Shown one piece after another: positions 16,638-25,594 of a stretch of DNA of 64,000 nucleotides. The DNA lies in assembly GCA_016874035.1 (NCBI GenBank), contig VGVM01000007.1, positions 1 through 64,000 on the forward strand. Reading direction: 5' to 3'. Source of the DNA: Gemmatimonadota bacterium. Its GTDB lineage: Bacteria > Gemmatimonadota > Gemmatimonadetes > Gemmatimonadales > Gemmatimonadaceae. Under the pieces are notes generated by a model. The model ran no database searches. It saw only the letters and a list, made by a program, of their open reading frames with translations, and was not told the DNA's origin. The stretch's first letter is position 1. Every line of letters starts with the position of its first letter. Made by a program: the position numbers and the translations under genes.

Positions 16638-18591
16638 TGCGCTGCACCTGCGCGCCGTACAGCGACCCGATGGCGATCAACGCACGACCACCGGCGGCCC
16701 AGCCTATGAGGTTCATCGAGTAACCAGGGGGCCTCGGCAGCACCTTGGGCGGGCCGCCGCCCGCCGGCCGGAGGTGCATGACATCAGACCCGTCACCCGT
16801 GAGATCCTGGCGTGCGATCGCCACGGTGCTCGCGTCCGGACTTGCCGCCGCGACAAACTCGTACACCACCGAGTCAGTGCTGAGCGCGCGCGCAAACTTG
16901 CCTTCAAACGACCAGATCTCGGTGTTGCAGTAACCCTGCCGGCAGGGGTGAAGCAGCACCTCACGCCCATCCGGAGACCATGTAGGGTAGATAGACGGTA
17001 CGGGCCCGATCTGGCGCGGTGCGCCGCCGGATGCCGGAACGACGTATGCGCCGGGTCCCTTGCCTCCCGGGGATGCGGCGGTGAACAGCAACCATTTCCC
17101 ATCAGGGCTCCAGCGATGGAATGGTTGTACCGATCCGAGCGTCGTCAGGCGCCGCGGCGCGCCGCCAATCGCAGACGCAACCCACAGGTCAGCGACCGGA
17201 GCATCGCGATCCGAGACAAATGCGACCAAGTCTCCGGTCGGCGACCACTGAGGGCTGAAGTCCGCGCCCTGCCAGTCGGTGACCTGACGCGGGGCACCAC
17301 TGTCCACCGGTGCAATCCAGACGTCCGGATTGCCTGATCGTGTTGATGCAAACGCAACGCTCCGGCCGTCGGGCGACCAACTCGGCGACACGTCGACGCT
17401 TGGCCCACCGGCAATCAGGCGCGGCGCGCCGCCAGCGACATTCACCGCCCAGACATCCGGGTCGCCATTCGCGTTTCCGGCGTACGCGACCTGTTGCCCA
17501 TCGCGCGAGATGTCAACAGGATATCCCGGGCCTCCGCCGGAGATTGGGGGCAGAACCCCCCAGTCACCGCTCGTCAATGCGCTCGGAGCGCCGGCATCGG
17601 ACGGGATAGAATAGAGGTGCGAGTTCCCACGACTGGCGGAGACATAAATCGCCGAGCCATCCGGAGTCCACGCCCCAGGATACTCGGCGACCGCATCATC
17701 AGTAATGCGCTGGATATCGGATTCGCCCGCCCCGAGAACCCAGATATCTGGCTGCCCACCCCGCTGAGACACGAACGCGAGCCGCTTGCTGTCGGGCGCC
17801 CACACGGCGCCGTTATCCTCGGCGATGTCTGCCGTGAGCTGCAGTCGGTCGCCGCTCGCCATTTCGAGCCGCCACATGTCGCTGGTCCCGGTACGCGTTG
17901 ACTGATACGCGAGGTACTTGCCGTCAGGCGAAAACGGGCGGGCGTTGATTCGCTCAAAACCCTCGGTGGTGAGCTGGCGGTGCGCCTTCGCCGCGAGATC
18001 GTATGCCCAGAGTGTGTTCTTGCCGTCGAGCGTCAGCTGATACGCGACGAGCTTGCCATCGGGCGATGGATATGCATCAACGCTTCCGCGCACGGCGAAG
18101 AGCGGCGAAAGCGAGCCGTTGGCCATGTCGTACCGGAAGGGCTGGCCGCCAGCGGCGCCCGACACGATCACAAGCAGTGAGCCGTCCGCCAGCCAGCCCG
18201 TGGGACGTTCGTCCGCCACCGTGCCGGCGGCGATGCGTTCAACAGCACTGTCCAGTGCGACGACCACCGCGTCGCTCTGGCCGCCCGCATCGCGCGCGAA
18301 TGCTACCCACCGACCGTCGGGCGACAGAAGCGGTGTGCCAAAGTCCCAGACGCCGAAACTGATCCGCCGCTCACCCGTGCCATCGGCATTCGCGATGTGA
18401 ATAGCCGCCTTGCCTTCCACGTACTTGGGGTACAGTACGCGGCCGTCAGCGAGAACTCTCACCTCACCGAATGCGCCCAGGTTCTGCTGTGGCACGATCG
18501 TCACGCGCTTCGGCATTCCGGACTCCGTGTCGCCGCCGCACGCCACGACAGCGCCCAACGCCACCAACCCGAACAGTCGTCGGTTCATCAT
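16612..18591 (-). CDS. PD40/TolB-type beta-propeller lipoprotein
   Basis: A 659-residue exported protein. The N-terminus MMNRRLFGLVALGAVVACGG carries a lipobox ending in Cys, so it is probably membrane-anchored. At least eight PD40 blades follow, for example FSPDGKYLAYQSTRTGTSDM, WAPDSKRLAFVSQRGGQPDI, WSPDGRSVAFASTRSGNPDV and WSPTGDLVAFVSDRD. Such propellers bind proteins or peptides, and no catalytic domain is attached. It starts 2 nt after the Ser/Thr kinase gene, so the two are cotranscribed; the pair recurs in this kind of genome. It may sense or relay an envelope signal (inference). Confidence 0.85.
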   Translation of the reverse strand: MMNRRLFGLVALGAVVACGGDTESGMPKRVTIVPQQNLGAFGEVRVLADGRVLYPKYVEGKAAIHIANADGTGERRISFGVWDFGTPLLSPDGRWVAFARDAGGQSDAVVVALDSAVERIAAGTVADERPTGWLADGSLLVIVSGAAGGQPFRYDMANGSLSPLFAVRGSVDAYPSPDGKLVAYQLTLDGKNTLWAYDLAAKAHRQLTTEGFERINARPFSPDGKYLAYQSTRTGTSDMWRLEMASGDRLQLTADIAEDNGAVWAPDSKRLAFVSQRGGQPDIWVLGAGESDIQRITDDAVAEYPGAWTPDGSAIYVSASRGNSHLYSIPSDAGAPSALTSGDWGVLPPISGGGPGYPVDISRDGQQVAYAGNANGDPDVWAVNVAGGAPRLIAGGPSVDVSPSWSPDGRSVAFASTRSGNPDVWIAPVDSGAPRQVTDWQGADFSPQWSPTGDLVAFVSDRDAPVADLWVASAIGGAPRRLTTLGSVQPFHRWSPDGKWLLFTAASPGGKGPGAYVVPASGGAPRQIGPVPSIYPTWSPDGREVLLHPCRQGYCNTEIWSFEGKFARALSTDSVVYEFVAAASPDASTVAIARQDLTGDGSDVMHLRPAGGGPPKVLPRPPGYSMNLIGWAAGGRALIAIGSLYGAQVQRITVPPPRQ

Positions 18592-18593
18592 CG

Positions 18594-20021
18594 CTATTGC
18601 CCCGTGTTTGCATTCGCCGCGCGGCGCGCGCTGCCATCCAGCACGCCGCGCAGCTGCGAGTTGATCGTGCGAACCAGCGAGTCCTGCGCCGCCAGGACGT
18701 CCTTCACGTTGAGCTCAAAGCTGCCGGTCCAGTAATGCCGCACCGTCTGCGGCTCCACGACCTGCAGGTTGATGCGCATGACATCGCCGGCGCGGAACAG
18801 CGTGCCTTCCATGACAGCGTCCACCTTGAACTCCGCCGCGACGTCGCGAATCCGCCGACTCTGGCCCTTCTCGGCCATCTCCGAACGCGGCACCACGCCG
18901 GCGAGGTCCATCGCGGCGATACCGTTGATCAATTGATCCTGCAGACTCTCCGCGAACACGGCATCCGCGCCGGAGATATCGCGAAGCGGCATCACCGCCA
19001 TGCGGGTGATCGTACCGAAGCCGCCGGCGCGCGAGCCCAGTGCCTTCCACACACCGAAGGCCGCGCCCGCCAGCAACAGCACTGCCACGCCAATCAGCGC
19101 CATGCGCTTCGATCCACCTGATGCCGGCGCAGCCTTCACGGTCTTCACCGGCCGCGTCTGCGTAGGCGTGATGCCACCGCTCGGCGTGCCCAGTGCCTCG
19201 AGAATCGGGACCAGCTCTTCCGTCGTCTGCCAGCGGTCCGGAGGCGCCTTCTCGAGGCACCGCATCACGAGTTCCGACAGCTGAGTGGAAACCGCGGCGC
19301 GCGATTCCGTGACTGGCGTTGGCTTTTCCAGCACTTGCGCAGAAAGGATGGCCTGTGCGGTCTTCCCCTGAAACGGCGGCTTCCCCGTGAGCATTTCGTA
19401 GGCCAGCAAGCCAAGCGCGTAGATGTCGGAGCGTGCGTCAATGGCTTCGGAACCCGTCGCCTGCTCCGGTGACATGTAGGTCGGCGTGCCGACGGCCACG
19501 CCAACCGTGGTCATCTTCTCGCCGCCGGCGTTGGTCACGGCCTTCGCCACGCCGAAGTCCATCACGAGGGCATGGCGGCCGGAGAGCATCACGTTGCCCG
19601 GCTTGATATCGCGGTGCAGAATGCCCGCCTCATGTGCGGCCGCGAGCGCGTCCGCGACCTCACGCATGATACGCACCGCCTCGGGCACGGGGAGCGCGCC
19701 GTCGCGGTCAATCCGTTCGCGCAACGACTCGCCCGAGACGAACGGCATCGTATAGAACAGGAACCCGTCGGCTTCGCCGGAATCGAGCAGCGGCAGGATG
19801 TGCGGGTGCTGCAACTTGGCGAGAATGCGAATCTCGCGCGGGAAACGGTCAGGACCGAGCGCGGCGGCAAGTTCCGGGCGCAGCACCTTCACCGCAACCT
19901 GCCGTTCGTGCTTCAGGTCATCGGCGAGGTACACGGTCGCCATGCCACCAGCGCCGAGTTCGCGCTGGATGGAGTAGCGATCAGCGAGTGCCACCTGGAG
20001 GCGGTCGATCTGCTCTGGCAC
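18594..20021 (-). CDS. Hanks-type serine/threonine protein kinase with periplasmic TolB-like domain
   Basis: A 475-residue one-span kinase. The cytoplasmic kinase domain (about 15-285) has the glycine loop ELGAGGMATVYLA, invariant Lys in QVAVKVLR, the catalytic HRDIKPGNVM, MDFGVAKAV and APE-region YMSPEQATG. A linker leads to one membrane helix (about 322-342, MALIGVAVLLLAGAAFGVW). The outer domain MAVMPLRDISGADAVFAESL resembles the FlgO/TolB-N fold used by many Gemmatimonadota kinases. The start is GTG 20021, giving the usual LADRYSIQRELG spacing. It is followed at once by the PD40 lipoprotein gene, a likely partner. Confidence 0.92.
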   Translation of the reverse strand: MPEQIDRLQVALADRYSIQRELGAGGMATVYLADDLKHERQVAVKVLRPELAAALGPDRFPREIRILAKLQHPHILPLLDSGEADGFLFYTMPFVSGESLRERIDRDGALPVPEAVRIMREVADALAAAHEAGILHRDIKPGNVMLSGRHALVMDFGVAKAVTNAGGEKMTTVGVAVGTPTYMSPEQATGSEAIDARSDIYALGLLAYEMLTGKPPFQGKTAQAILSAQVLEKPTPVTESRAAVSTQLSELVMRCLEKAPPDRWQTTEELVPILEALGTPSGGITPTQTRPVKTVKAAPASGGSKRMALIGVAVLLLAGAAFGVWKALGSRAGGFGTITRMAVMPLRDISGADAVFAESLQDQLINGIAAMDLAGVVPRSEMAEKGQSRRIRDVAAEFKVDAVMEGTLFRAGDVMRINLQVVEPQTVRHYWTGSFELNVKDVLAAQDSLVRTINSQLRGVLDGSARRAANANTGQ

Positions 20022-20082
20022 AGCGCGAATCTACCGATTGGCGAGCGCGGAGGGCTACGGCGTCGGTCGGATTGGCCGGTGC

Positions 20083-21180
20083 CTACCGAGCGCCCCAGTA
20101 CCGCGGGCGCGTCGTGCTCGGCGCCGCGGGCGCAGGCGGAGGCAACTGACCCAGGAACCGAGCATACGTCCGGTCCGTGACCGCAACGCGCAGCTGTTCG
20201 GCGTTCGGTTGCGCGTTGATGACGGCCGCCCTCGCGTCCGCGCGCCCAACCAGCGTGGCGAGGCTGATCATGCGCGTGCTGTTGCGGTAGCCCTCCTCGA
20301 AATCGCCCGAACGGATCTGCACCGCCGAGGCATTCGCCATCAACTCCGCGCCGGGCAGCAGCATGGCGTTTCGTGCCTGGCCTTCGTCCTGGAACGTCAG
20401 CGCAAAGCGGAACGGGCCTGCCCAGTCCGGCACGCGCGCCTGCGCCAGCTGCAGCAGCGCCTCGCGCGCCGCCGACTCGATCCGGCGCGAGGCCTCTTCG
20501 CGCCCCACGCTCTCCGCGCGGCCCATGCCCATCGCGCGCTTGATCATCGCGTACTTCACCCAGGGCAGGTTGCGCCGCACTTCCTTCTCGAGCTGGTCGT
20601 CGCCGCTCACCATGATCAGCGGGATCTTCAGGCGACCGGCGCCCGCTGCGAGGATCATGCTCTCGTTGAACGGCACGCCGTTCACCTTGTACTCGACATC
20701 CTCGAACGTGTAGGTGTGCGCGAGGAAGCCGGACGCGTTCCCAGCGCCCGCGTGCATGCCCACCGCGATGATCGCATCGAACGAGTGATCGTAACTGTCC
20801 ATGTAGATGTCGAACGGCGTGTCGCGATAGTGCATCTTCGCCGGCGCGAGCAGCTGTTCTTCATGTACATCGGGCCCGGTCGAGTTTCCCGAGCCGTGAC
20901 CATCCACCACGACGATTTCCGTGGCGCCACCGGCCTTGAGCCCCGCGATCGCGGCATTCACGTCGGCCGTCAGTGACCGCCGACCGAACGCATACTCGGT
21001 GGGATACGTGAACGAGGTGTGCCGGTGCTCCGTCGCCTCCGAGACGCCTTCCATATCGTAGAGGAGCAGCACCTTGAGGCCGCGCTGCTGGGCGGAGGTC
21101 GAGGCGGCCGCCGCGCACAGCATGCCGATCGCTGCGGTGAGGCGCCACACGGCTGGGAAACGCTGAACGAGTCCTGACAT
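20083..21180 (-). CDS. Secreted M55 family D-aminopeptidase (DppA-like)
   Basis: About 365 residues with a signal peptide ending STSAQQRGLK (predicted mature N-terminus Gln). The M55 zinc-site residues are in LLYDMEGVSE, VVVDGHGSG, GMHAGAGN and NGVPFNESMI. The family hydrolyses D-amino-acid peptides; cytosolic DppA of Bacillus acts on D-Ala-D-Ala. Export implies action on peptidoglycan-derived or external D-peptides. It is about 90 residues longer than DppA because of a C-terminal extension ending in a Pro-rich tail. Start ATG 21180 is the only one giving a signal peptide. Confidence 0.9.
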   Translation of the reverse strand: MSGLVQRFPAVWRLTAAIGMLCAAAASTSAQQRGLKVLLLYDMEGVSEATEHRHTSFTYPTEYAFGRRSLTADVNAAIAGLKAGGATEIVVVDGHGSGNSTGPDVHEEQLLAPAKMHYRDTPFDIYMDSYDHSFDAIIAVGMHAGAGNASGFLAHTYTFEDVEYKVNGVPFNESMILAAGAGRLKIPLIMVSGDDQLEKEVRRNLPWVKYAMIKRAMGMGRAESVGREEASRRIESAAREALLQLAQARVPDWAGPFRFALTFQDEGQARNAMLLPGAELMANASAVQIRSGDFEEGYRNSTRMISLATLVGRADARAAVINAQPNAEQLRVAVTDRTYARFLGQLPPPAPAAPSTTRPRYWGAR

Positions 21181-21296
21181 CCGCACTTGCCTCCCCGCGC
21201 CGTCGCGCGGTTTCGAGTTACGGGCCGAATATAGGGCCTGCACGTCCGGGCGTTCGCTATTCCATGCCTTGGCTGGACGGTGGTTCGCTCTCCGTC

Positions 21297-22265
21297 CTAC
21301 CGCCGCGCCGGCGGCGCCGCGTCGAGCCGCCGGACGAACTCGGCCACCGTGGTCACGCTGCGAAAGAAGAACGACGCCGGGACCTTGTCCGCCGTGTCGG
21401 ACGGCTTGTGATAGTCCGGGTGGTCTTCCACGCCGAAGTACACCCACGGGATTCCCTTCGCGTGGAATGCGCCGTGATCCGACTGGCTCGTCCAGTCGTC
21501 CTGCCCGCCGCCGGAATCGTGACCCAGCTTCAGCGTGACAGGCGCCACCCGCACGGTGGAGTCCAGCAAGGGCCTGAGCGCCGGATGGCGCGCCGCGCCG
21601 GCCGCCCAGAGTTCGTTCCGGTCATTCCGGCTCACCATGTCAAGATTCACGTTCGCGATCATGCGGTCGAGCGGTACCGGCGCCGCTTCCACGAACGCCC
21701 GCGCGCCGAGCAGCCCGCTCTCCTCGCCATCGAAGAGCGCGATCACCACCGAGTGTTGCGGAGGGTTCGCCTTGAGCCACTTGGCGATCGCGAGCACACC
21801 ACTCGTACCGGACGCGTTGTCGTCGGCGCCGCGGTAGATCTCGTTGTTTCGCACGCCGACATGATCGTAGTGCGCCGTGAGCACGACATAGCGGTCCGGC
21901 ACGCGGCTTCCGCGGACTACGCCGACCAGGTTCACGCCTGCGATCGTGTTGCCTCCGCGCCCGGTCGTCGAGAACGGGGCCTCCAGCGCCGCGCCGAGTG
22001 GTGCAATGCCGATCGCGTTGAGGCGCGAGAGCAGGTAGGCGCGCGCCTTCGCGCCGCCGGGGGTCCCGACCCGCCGACCCTCCATGGAGTCCGCCGCCAG
22101 GACGCCGAGGTCCCTGAGCAGCTGGGCTGAATCGAGGGCGGGCAGCGGCGGGCGCTGGGCCGATTCCGCGGTGGTTGCGCACGCGGTCGCCGCCATGCCG
22201 ACGGCGCCAGCGGCGACGAGCACGGCCGCGATTGAACGCCGCCGCGCAGAAATCCGGTTCGTCAT
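21297..22265 (-). CDS. Secreted M28 family zinc aminopeptidase
   Basis: A 322-residue exported peptidase. The N-terminus has a hydrophobic signal with ATAC, which may be a lipobox; cleavage at ESAQRPPL is the alternative. Co-catalytic zinc ligands are in LTAHYDHVG, GADDNASGT, LFDGEESGL, NLDMVSRND and QSDHGAFHAKG. These match the M28 family of aminopeptidases. The Cys-type export signal keeps it in the periplasm or outer membrane. It is divergent from the sortilin-type gene and 116 bp ahead of the M55 gene on the same strand, so joint transcription is possible. Confidence 0.88.
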   Translation of the reverse strand: MTNRISARRRSIAAVLVAAGAVGMAATACATTAESAQRPPLPALDSAQLLRDLGVLAADSMEGRRVGTPGGAKARAYLLSRLNAIGIAPLGAALEAPFSTTGRGGNTIAGVNLVGVVRGSRVPDRYVVLTAHYDHVGVRNNEIYRGADDNASGTSGVLAIAKWLKANPPQHSVVIALFDGEESGLLGARAFVEAAPVPLDRMIANVNLDMVSRNDRNELWAAGAARHPALRPLLDSTVRVAPVTLKLGHDSGGGQDDWTSQSDHGAFHAKGIPWVYFGVEDHPDYHKPSDTADKVPASFFFRSVTTVAEFVRRLDAAPPARR

Positions 22266-22339
22266 GCCGTCAATCTACGCCGCGCCGACCCACGCCGAGC
22301 GCTAGAATTGCCATTCTCACTCCACCGTTCGGACACGCC

Positions 22340-25300
22340 ATGCGCCAGATCACCCTCGCCCTGCTCGGCATTTCGGCCATCCTCCACGCGCAGGGGCGAC
22401 CGCCCGCGCGACCGGCGCCGACCGCACCAACCGCCGTTACAGCGGCTCCCGCGTTCGATTCCTCACTCTTCGCCGCCATGCAGTGGCGCCTGATCGGCCC
22501 GTTCCGCGGCGGCCGGTCTGTCGCGGCTTCCGGCGTCACCGGCCAACCCATGGTGTACTACGCCGGCTACACTGGCGGCGGCGTGTGGAAGACCGACAAC
22601 GCCGGCAACTCGTGGCGGAACATCTCGGACGGGTTCTTCCGCACCAGCTCCATCGGCGCGATCGCAGTCGCGGAGTCGGACCCGAACGTCGTGTACGTCG
22701 GCACGGGCGAACACGCGATCCGCGGGCAGTCATCCAGTTTCGGCGACGGCGTGTACAAAAGCACGGACGCCGGAAAGACGTGGAAGCACACCGGGCTGGA
22801 GGCCTCGAGGCAGATCAGCGCGGTGCGTGTGCACCCGCAGAACCCGGAAATCGTGTACGTCGCCGCGCAGGGCGATCGCTGGAAGGGCACGGCGGACCGC
22901 GGCGTGTATCGCTCACTCGACGGCGGGAAGACCTGGGCGCAGGTGCTGAAGGGCGAGAACCCGACCAGCGGACCAAGCGACCTCTCGATGGACCCGACGA
23001 ACCCGCGCATCCTGTACGCCGCGTTCTGGGATCATCAGCGGCTCCCGTGGCAGGTTCGGAGCGGCGGCCCCGGGAGCGGCATCTGGAAGTCCACGGACGG
23101 CGGCGATACGTGGGCGCGGCTCGGCGGCGGACTCCCGCGCCTGATGGGCAAGATCGGTGTGTCGGTCTCGCCCGCGAACCCGGAGCGCGTGTTCGCGATC
23201 GTCGAGGCCGAACGCGGGGGCCTGTTCCGCTCGGACGATGCCGGGCGCACCTGGCAGCTGCTCGGCGAACAGCGCGATATCCAGACGCGGTCGTGGTACT
23301 ACATGAACGTCATCGCCGACCCACTGAACGCGGATGTCGTGTACGTGATGAACGCGCCGTTCATGAAGTCGATTGACGGCGGCCGGACCTTCACGACCGT
23401 GAATGCGATGCACGGCGACAACCACGGCCTGTGGGTGAATCCGAAAGACTCGCGCTACATGATCAACTCGAACGACGGCGGCGTGAGCGTGACGCTCGAC
23501 GGCGGCCGCAGCTGGAGTTCGCAGGACAACCAGCCCACCGCGCAGTTCTACCACGTCACGGTGGACGACGTGTACCCGTATCGCCTGTACAGCGGGCAGC
23601 AGGACAACAGCTCGGTCGTCATCAAGTCGCGGAGCGACGGCGGCAGTATCGGCATCCGCGATTGGTTCGATGGCGCCGGGTGCGAAAGCGCGAACATCGG
23701 CGTGGACCCCAGGAACCCGCGCTACGTCTATGGCGGGTGCTATCAGGGCATCATCGACGAACTCGATGTGCAGACGGGCATGCGTCGCCAGGTCATGCCG
23801 TACCCGGCGTTGACGCTGACGGAGCCCAGCGATGCAATGAAGTACCGTTTCAACTGGACCGCGCCGGCGGTTGTGTCGCTGCACAACGGCAACGTGCTCT
23901 ACCACGGCGGAAACGTGCTGTTCCGTACGAGCGACCGCGGCCGCACCTGGGCACCGATCTCCCCTGACCTCACGCGAAACGACAAGGCGACGCAGGGTTG
24001 GGGCGGCACGCCGATCACGAACGAAGGAGCCGGCGGTGAGAACTACGGCACCATCGTCGTGATCGCCGAGTCGCCGCACGATGCGAACACCGTGTACGTG
24101 GGGACGGATGACGGACTCGTGCAGCTCACCCGCGACGGCGGCCGCACGTGGACCAACGTGACGCCCGCCGGTGTCGCGCTCGGCCTCTCCAACGAGCTGG
24201 AGGTATCGCCGCACGATCCGGCGACCGTGTACCTCGCCTTCCGGCGCGACCGTCATGGCGAGTACACGCCGTACCCGATGAAGTCCGCCGACTACGGCAA
24301 GACCTGGACACGCATCGCCGTCGGCATGCGCGAAGGCGAACCGGTGCGCGTGATCCGCGAGGATCCGGTGCGCAAGGACTTGCTCTACGCGGGAACGGAG
24401 ACCGGCGTGTACGTGTCCTTCAATGGTGGAACGTCGTGGCAGCCGTTCTCACAGAACCTGCCGATCACGCCCGTGACTGACCTCGATGTCCGCCACGACG
24501 ACCTCTACGCCTCGACTGAGGGGCGCGCGTTCTGGGCACTGGATGATCTCAGCGCGATCCGGCAGCTCGCAGACAGCATCGCGCGCAAGGACGCGCACCT
24601 GTTTGCGCCGAAGGCCGCACTCCGCATCGCCGGAGGCGGCGGGTTCGGCGGCGGCGGCGCGGCGGGCCGGAATCCGCCGTCAGGCGCGAACTTCTACTAC
24701 TCGCTCGCGAAGGCGCCGGACTCGGCGACCGCGGTGAAGCTCGAAGTGCTCGCCGCAAACGGCGCTGTCGTCCGCACGTATGAGCGCGCCGCCGGTGCGG
24801 CGGCCGCGCCTGGTGGCGGCGGTCGTGGCGGTCCGCCTCCTGTGCGCATCAACCCGCGCCAGGGCCTGAACGCGTTTCAGTGGGATTTCCGCGGTGAGGC
24901 GCCAACTGCATTGCCGGGGAACGTCGCGATGTTCGGTGGGCCGACTGGCGGCGCACTCGCGTCACCCGGCCGCTATCAGGTGCGCCTGACCGTGGGAACC
25001 CAGGTGCAAACGCAGTCGTTCGAGTTGCGACGTGATCCGAGGGAAGAGGCGACGGTGGCCCAAGCGGCCACGCGCGACTCCGCGGCGCGTGCGATCGTCG
25101 CGCGCATGTCGGAGATCAATGAATCGATCGTCCGGCTGCGCGACATCAAGGACCAGGTCTCGCGGTTTGTGGACAAGACGAAGGACGCGGCGACGGCCTC
25201 CACCATCGCGGCCAAGGGCAAGACGATCACCGTTGGCGTGGACTCGCTCGATCCCAAGCTTACGACGAAGGCCGCGAACTTCCAGGACATCATCAACTAC

Positions 25301-25531
25301 CGGAACGGGATCAACGCGCAGTTCATCTTCCTGCTCGGCCACATCGAGGGCAACGACGTGCTCACCCAGCCGTCACGCGACCGGTTGGCTGAGCTCGAAC
25401 GGATGTGGGCCGCGATGAAGCAGGAGATCGAGAAGGTCGAGTCCGAAGTGCCCGCGTTCAACAAGCTGCTGCAGGATGCAAACGTCGAGGGCGTGATCGT
25501 ACCGAAGCCCAAGCCGAAAGTGGCGATGTAG
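22340..25531 (+). CDS. VPS10/sortilin-type BNR repeat glycosyl-hydrolase-like secreted protein
   Basis: A 1,063-residue exported protein. A short signal peptide ends SAILHAQGRP. Two seven- to ten-bladed propellers carry Asp-box repeats such as GVYKSTDAGKTW, GVYRSLDGGKTW, GIWKSTDGGDTW, GLFRSDDAGRTW, VLFRTSDRGRTW and VYVSFNGGTSW. After about residue 770 there is a Gly-rich linker and a C-terminal helical domain. The family is abundant in Gemmatimonadota and Acidobacteriota and is usually annotated as glycosyl hydrolase, though no activity is proven. Start ATG 22340 gives the signal peptide. The last codons belong to a tandem hairpin repeat. Confidence 0.88.
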   Translation: MRQITLALLGISAILHAQGRPPARPAPTAPTAVTAAPAFDSSLFAAMQWRLIGPFRGGRSVAASGVTGQPMVYYAGYTGGGVWKTDNAGNSWRNISDGFFRTSSIGAIAVAESDPNVVYVGTGEHAIRGQSSSFGDGVYKSTDAGKTWKHTGLEASRQISAVRVHPQNPEIVYVAAQGDRWKGTADRGVYRSLDGGKTWAQVLKGENPTSGPSDLSMDPTNPRILYAAFWDHQRLPWQVRSGGPGSGIWKSTDGGDTWARLGGGLPRLMGKIGVSVSPANPERVFAIVEAERGGLFRSDDAGRTWQLLGEQRDIQTRSWYYMNVIADPLNADVVYVMNAPFMKSIDGGRTFTTVNAMHGDNHGLWVNPKDSRYMINSNDGGVSVTLDGGRSWSSQDNQPTAQFYHVTVDDVYPYRLYSGQQDNSSVVIKSRSDGGSIGIRDWFDGAGCESANIGVDPRNPRYVYGGCYQGIIDELDVQTGMRRQVMPYPALTLTEPSDAMKYRFNWTAPAVVSLHNGNVLYHGGNVLFRTSDRGRTWAPISPDLTRNDKATQGWGGTPITNEGAGGENYGTIVVIAESPHDANTVYVGTDDGLVQLTRDGGRTWTNVTPAGVALGLSNELEVSPHDPATVYLAFRRDRHGEYTPYPMKSADYGKTWTRIAVGMREGEPVRVIREDPVRKDLLYAGTETGVYVSFNGGTSWQPFSQNLPITPVTDLDVRHDDLYASTEGRAFWALDDLSAIRQLADSIARKDAHLFAPKAALRIAGGGGFGGGGAAGRNPPSGANFYYSLAKAPDSATAVKLEVLAANGAVVRTYERAAGAAAAPGGGGRGGPPPVRINPRQGLNAFQWDFRGEAPTALPGNVAMFGGPTGGALASPGRYQVRLTVGTQVQTQSFELRRDPREEATVAQAATRDSAARAIVARMSEINESIVRLRDIKDQVSRFVDKTKDAATASTIAAKGKTITVGVDSLDPKLTTKAANFQDIINYRNGINAQFIFLLGHIEGNDVLTQPSRDRLAELERMWAAMKQEIEKVESEVPAFNKLLQDANVEGVIVPKPKPKVAM

Positions 25532-25577
25532 TCGCCACTGAAAGTGGCGATGTAGTCGCCACTGAAAGTGGCGATGT
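25516..25577. repeat. Tandem 24-bp repeat, each unit a perfect hairpin
   Basis: Unit GAAAGTGGCGATGTAGTCGC plus CACT occurs at 25516-25539 and 25540-25563, with a partial third copy to 25577. Each unit contains AGTGGCGA-TGTAG-TCGCCACT, an 8-bp perfect inverted repeat. The first copy contains the stop codon (25529-25531) of the sortilin-type gene. Lying between converging genes, it may work as a two-way terminator or stability element, although no U-tract is present. Confidence 0.75.
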
Positions 25578-25594
25578 CGTGACGATCCGTCGCG

